Positions 6,364 through 8,807 of a DNA stretch of 8,807 bases are shown piece by piece. The notes below the pieces were generated by a model. That model saw only the letters and a list, made by a program, of their open reading frames with translations. It had not been told where the DNA came from and made no database searches. Every line of letters begins with the position of its first letter. The first letter of the stretch is position 1. Where the stretch lies: the NCBI GenBank assembly GCA_018667205.1, contig JABIVN010000186.1:1-8807 (forward strand). The letters run 5' to 3'. The position numbers and the translations under genes were made by a program. The stretch comes from Gammaproteobacteria bacterium (lineage in GTDB: Bacteria > Pseudomonadota > Gammaproteobacteria > Pseudomonadales > Azotimanducaceae).

Positions 6364-7212
6364 TTATTCGAATTTTCGCTGTTCCCACCATGGGAAAAAC
6401 GCTGGCATGTCGGTACTGACTTTTCCGGCGAACTGAGCGGGTCGCTTTTCCAAGAAGGATTGTACGCCTTCATGGGCGTCTTCCGACTTTCCAGTGAAGT
6501 AAACACCACGGGAATCGATTTTGTGAGCCTCCATCGGATGATCAGCGCCGAGCATCTTCCACATCATTTGACGAATCATGGCGACCGAGATCGAGGATGT
6601 TTGCTCAGCGAATTCATGTGCCAGATCCCGGGCCGCAGGCATTAGATCATTTTCTTTATGAACACTGCGAACAAACCGTTTTTCCAAGGCCTCTTGTGCA
6701 TCAAAAATCCGGCCCGAATATGCCCATTCCAGTGCGGTGTTAATGCCGACACAGCGTGGCAAAAACCAGCTTGAGCAGGCCTCCGGTACGATCCCACGTT
6801 TCGAAAAGACAAACCCATAACGCGCTTTTTCGGACGCCATTCGAATATCCATTGCGCATTGCATGGTTGCACCAACGCCTACAGCCGGGCCATTACAGGC
6901 CGAAATAACGGGTTTCAAGCATTCGAAGAGTCTGAGCGTTAACACACCGCCACCATCAGGGTGAACGCCTCGGCCGTCTGATTCGTAGTCGAATGTTTCA
7001 CTGCCGCCAGCAAGGTCCGCGCCCGCGCAAAACCCGCGGCCAGCGCCTGTAAAAATAATCGCTTTAACATTGTCATCAGCATCAGCGCGATCCAGAGCGT
7101 TATGTACTTCAGATGACATTTGACCATTGAAGGCGTTCAGGCGTTCCGGTCGATTAAGCGTGATGGTCAGGATGTTGTCTTCTACTTCGTAGATAATTGC
7201 TTCGTAATCCAT
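6364..7212 (-). CDS. Enoyl-CoA hydratase/isomerase (crotonase) family protein B
   Basis: This is a 282-residue crotonase-fold protein. LNRPERLNAF (19-28) is followed by GAGRGFCAGAD (56-66), the first oxyanion motif, and CNGPAVGVGATM (106-117), the second. KRGIVPEACSSWFLPRCVG (138-156) places Glu144 as the likely single acid/base, as in crotonase A and in isomerase-type members. Like A, it lacks the usual hydratase PEI Glu, so isomerisation or another crotonase reaction is as likely as hydration. The C-terminal FLEKRPAQF is family-typical and is followed by an extra tail ending PFFPWWEQRKFE. The start ATG 7212 has AAGGA 6 bases upstream. It lies 30 bases after the TPR gene and 19 bases before the permease, so it is probably co-transcribed with both. 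It is clearly a different gene from A, not a recent duplicate. Confidence 0.94.
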   Translation of the reverse strand: MDYEAIIYEVEDNILTITLNRPERLNAFNGQMSSEVHNALDRADADDNVKAIIFTGAGRGFCAGADLAGGSETFDYESDGRGVHPDGGGVLTLRLFECLKPVISACNGPAVGVGATMQCAMDIRMASEKARYGFVFSKRGIVPEACSSWFLPRCVGINTALEWAYSGRIFDAQEALEKRFVRSVHKENDLMPAARDLAHEFAEQTSSISVAMIRQMMWKMLGADHPMEAHKIDSRGVYFTGKSEDAHEGVQSFLEKRPAQFAGKVSTDMPAFFPWWEQRKFE

Positions 7213-7218
7213 GATGTT

Positions 7219-7223
7219 TCCTT
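7219..7223 (-). promoter_or_regulatory. Ribosome binding site of crotonase B
   Basis: Minus-strand AAGGA (7223-7219) is 6 bases before ATG 7212, in the short gap after the TPR gene. Confidence 0.7.
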
Positions 7224-7242
7224 ATTTATAGTCTGTTGTTTA

Positions 7243-8451
7243 TCAGGCGTAGGCGTTGATTAACTGGTCAAATAGATGGCGCTGTGCATGTGAGCCACCG
7301 ATCCTGTAAATTTGGTTTTGCACGCTTAGCATCAGCTTCACGCCGTCGTTCTTTTGCTCGGATGCGAGTTTCGTTAGGGCCGTTGCCATCGTTACACCCA
7401 CCCTTTTAGCGACAGCGCCCTGGCTGGTTTTTTCATTTGACCAGCGGTGAAAGTGATCCAGGCCTGCCTTGACCGTTTTTGTATCCCCCAGTATTGCAGG
7501 CGCCATCAGGTAATGCAGGCTGGTGAAGACAAGTTCGTCGTCCTGGATATGATTCTTTGAAAGTTCGTGCAACTGGCTCCATCGATCACCGACGTTTAAA
7601 CCGGACAGTTCCAGACGCCAGAGCAGGGAGGCGGCGTTACAGACATCCAGGTAAAAATCATCCGCAAGCGGCTCAACCAGTGTTTTGTCATAAACAGCAA
7701 GTGCCTGGTCTGGGTTACCCAGGCCAATGTGCTGAAGTGCTTTGTGCCAGTAAAGGTGAAACACGAAGTTGTTCGCTGAGTCCCATTCAGGGAGCAGAGA
7801 ATCTATGAACGGTATGGCTTCTTCGAAGCGTGATTGCATCTGGTAAACGTGAGTGACCGCGTGGGCTGCCCAGATATCCTTTTGGTTGATGTCCAGCGCT
7901 TCAAGGCCCGCTGCTTCTGCCTGAGGGTAGCGCCCTGACTCTTCCAGTGCGAAGCTGTGCATGCCTTTTAGAAACCCGTAATAACGGTTCTTAGGTTCCT
8001 GGTTTTCCAGGGCAACTTGAAGGGATGCCAGCATCTGTTTGCCGTCGCCGCTGTAAAAATGAAGGTGGTGCGCGATGCGAAGTGCCAGCATGTCTCCTGG
8101 GTAACTAATGACGATGTCGTCTAAAACAGCGACGGCGTCTGTCATTTGGTCTGCTTGCCAAAGTGAGAGCGCCTTAAGATGGCGTTGCTCCCGGTCATTA
8201 AGGTCCGGTCGAGCAGACAGGGTGTCGAAACATTGATAAATGGCCGCCCGAAACCTGGGGTCTGCGGCTTGCTTTAGAAGGTAGGCACGAAAAAGCAGTG
8301 CCATAGGCATGGCTGGATCCCTTTCAAACAGCTTTTCCAGGGTAGGCATAACCTGAACGGAGGAAGCCAGGTAGTGGTCCAGAGCGTCGCAAAACAGCTG
8401 AACACATTCCGAGCTGTCGGTGGTGTAGTTCAATCCCAGTTCATCGCGCAT
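7243..8451 (-). CDS. Tetratricopeptide repeat protein, TTC38-like
   Basis: This 402-residue, all-helical protein matches the TTC38-like group. It begins DELGLNYTTDSSECVQLFCDAL (3-24), the usual opening with LG.., T.S and an alternating helix. A mid region has GMHSFALEESGRYPQAEAAGLEAL, DIWAAHAVTHVYQMQSRFEEAI and FHLYWHKALQHIGLGNPDQALAVYD, which are three helix pairs with TPR spacing. The end, GSHAQRHLFDQLI, is also characteristic. No signal peptide or membrane segment is visible, so it is probably a cytosolic scaffold or binding protein; the biochemical role of the family is not established to my knowledge. ATG 8451 is preceded by CGGGAA with 7 bases spacing. It sits 27 bases after the DUF924 frame and 30 bases before crotonase B, so it is likely one operon with them. 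Confidence 0.88.
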   Translation of the reverse strand: MRDELGLNYTTDSSECVQLFCDALDHYLASSVQVMPTLEKLFERDPAMPMALLFRAYLLKQAADPRFRAAIYQCFDTLSARPDLNDREQRHLKALSLWQADQMTDAVAVLDDIVISYPGDMLALRIAHHLHFYSGDGKQMLASLQVALENQEPKNRYYGFLKGMHSFALEESGRYPQAEAAGLEALDINQKDIWAAHAVTHVYQMQSRFEEAIPFIDSLLPEWDSANNFVFHLYWHKALQHIGLGNPDQALAVYDKTLVEPLADDFYLDVCNAASLLWRLELSGLNVGDRWSQLHELSKNHIQDDELVFTSLHYLMAPAILGDTKTVKAGLDHFHRWSNEKTSQGAVAKRVGVTMATALTKLASEQKNDGVKLMLSVQNQIYRIGGSHAQRHLFDQLINAYA

Positions 8452-8478
8452 TAAGATTTCCCGTGGCAGCAGAATTCA

Positions 8479-8807
8479 TCAGTGCTGTCCATAGGTACGT
8501 TTATCCTGTTGCAGGTACTGACACTCTTTTGGTGTCGATTGCCTGCTCAGAATTTTGTTGCGGTGAGGGAATCGACCAAACTTGCTGATGATAGCGTAGT
8601 GACTTTTGATAGATGAAAGGTTTCTCCTGATGGGTTCACACCATTCATCCGATGCGTGTTCAAGCATCTCCTCGAACAGGGAAACCGCTTTTGTTTGTAG
8701 TTTAAGGTTTTCAGCGTGGTGGAGTGGGTGATAAAAAACGATTAGAGCAGGAATATTGAGGCTCTGAAGCCCATCTTTTTCCAGTTGGGAAACGACTAGT
8801 GCCTGTG
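8479..8807 (-). CDS. DUF924 family protein (5' end missing)
   Basis: The frame is open from the right edge to the TGA at 8481-8479, giving 108 C-terminal residues; the first full codon is at 8805. FYHPLHHAENLKLQ, about 25 residues into the visible part, resembles the YMPL.HSEDL.LQ segment of DUF924 proteins. SKFGRFPHRNKILSRQSTPKE near the end is the hallmark C-terminal motif of that family. DUF924 proteins are helical and TPR-like, cytosolic, of about 180-200 residues, and have no established reaction that I know of. The nearest downstream ATG (8667) would miss the first motif, so it is not the start. The gene appears to lead into the TTC38-like gene 27 bases downstream. Confidence 0.87.
   Translation of the reverse strand, partial: QALVVSQLEKDGLQSLNIPALIVFYHPLHHAENLKLQTKAVSLFEEMLEHASDEWCEPIRRNLSSIKSHYAIISKFGRFPHRNKILSRQSTPKECQYLQQDKRTYGQH

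Noticed and set aside
6345..6509. 55-residue N-terminal extension of the ABC permease
   Set aside because: It overlaps the crotonase coding end, is hydrophilic and not family-like. ATG 6344 gives a normal-length permease.
1..8807. Mobile element, CRISPR array, tRNA or rRNA
   Set aside because: I saw no transposase, integrase, direct-repeat array, terminal inverted repeat or structured RNA pattern by eye. Nearly all of the window is coding.

Overview
The window reads as a gene-dense bacterial chromosomal segment, most likely from a Gram-negative proteobacterium; a marine or environmental gammaproteobacterium is my guess from protein flavour only. Nine reading frames are well supported, plus one small locus that is either two tiny genes or one gene split by an in-frame amber codon. 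I see no tRNA, rRNA, CRISPR array, insertion sequence or long repeat, and there is no gene-free stretch longer than about 65 bases.

There are three transcription units. (1) A leftward unit runs from about 3915 to 1: a small ORF pair (3915-3391), an N-acyl-D-amino-acid deacylase-like amidohydrolase (3374-1701), a soluble epoxide hydrolase (1708-728) and a FAD-dependent oxidoreductase cut by the window edge (731-1). Its genes abut or overlap, with a 4-base ATGA overlap between hydrolase and oxidoreductase. (2) A rightward unit starts back to back with it: a VOC/glyoxalase-like protein (3978-4745) and a crotonase (4742-5554), also joined by an ATGA overlap. The 62-base divergent gap holds a plausible sigma-70 promoter and a perfect inverted repeat over its -10. 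(3) A second leftward unit enters from the right edge and meets unit 2 tail to tail at 5555-5591: a DUF924 protein (partial), a TTC38-like tetratricopeptide protein, a second crotonase and an ABC-2 type permease.

Units 1 and 2 look like part of a catabolic or modification pathway. A flavoenzyme and an epoxide hydrolase could introduce and open an oxygen function, the amidohydrolase could cleave an amide or ring, and the crotonase and VOC protein could act on CoA thioesters. The substrate cannot be read from the sequence. No CoA ligase, acyl-CoA dehydrogenase, thiolase or regulator is present here, so at most part of a pathway is visible.

The points most worth a second look are: the 96-codon and 77-codon frames separated only by TAG directly followed by ATG; the metal-site changes in the amidohydrolase; the close resemblance of the epoxide hydrolase to the C-terminal domain of mammalian soluble epoxide hydrolase; and an ABC-2 polysaccharide-type permease beside a crotonase with no ATPase gene in the window.
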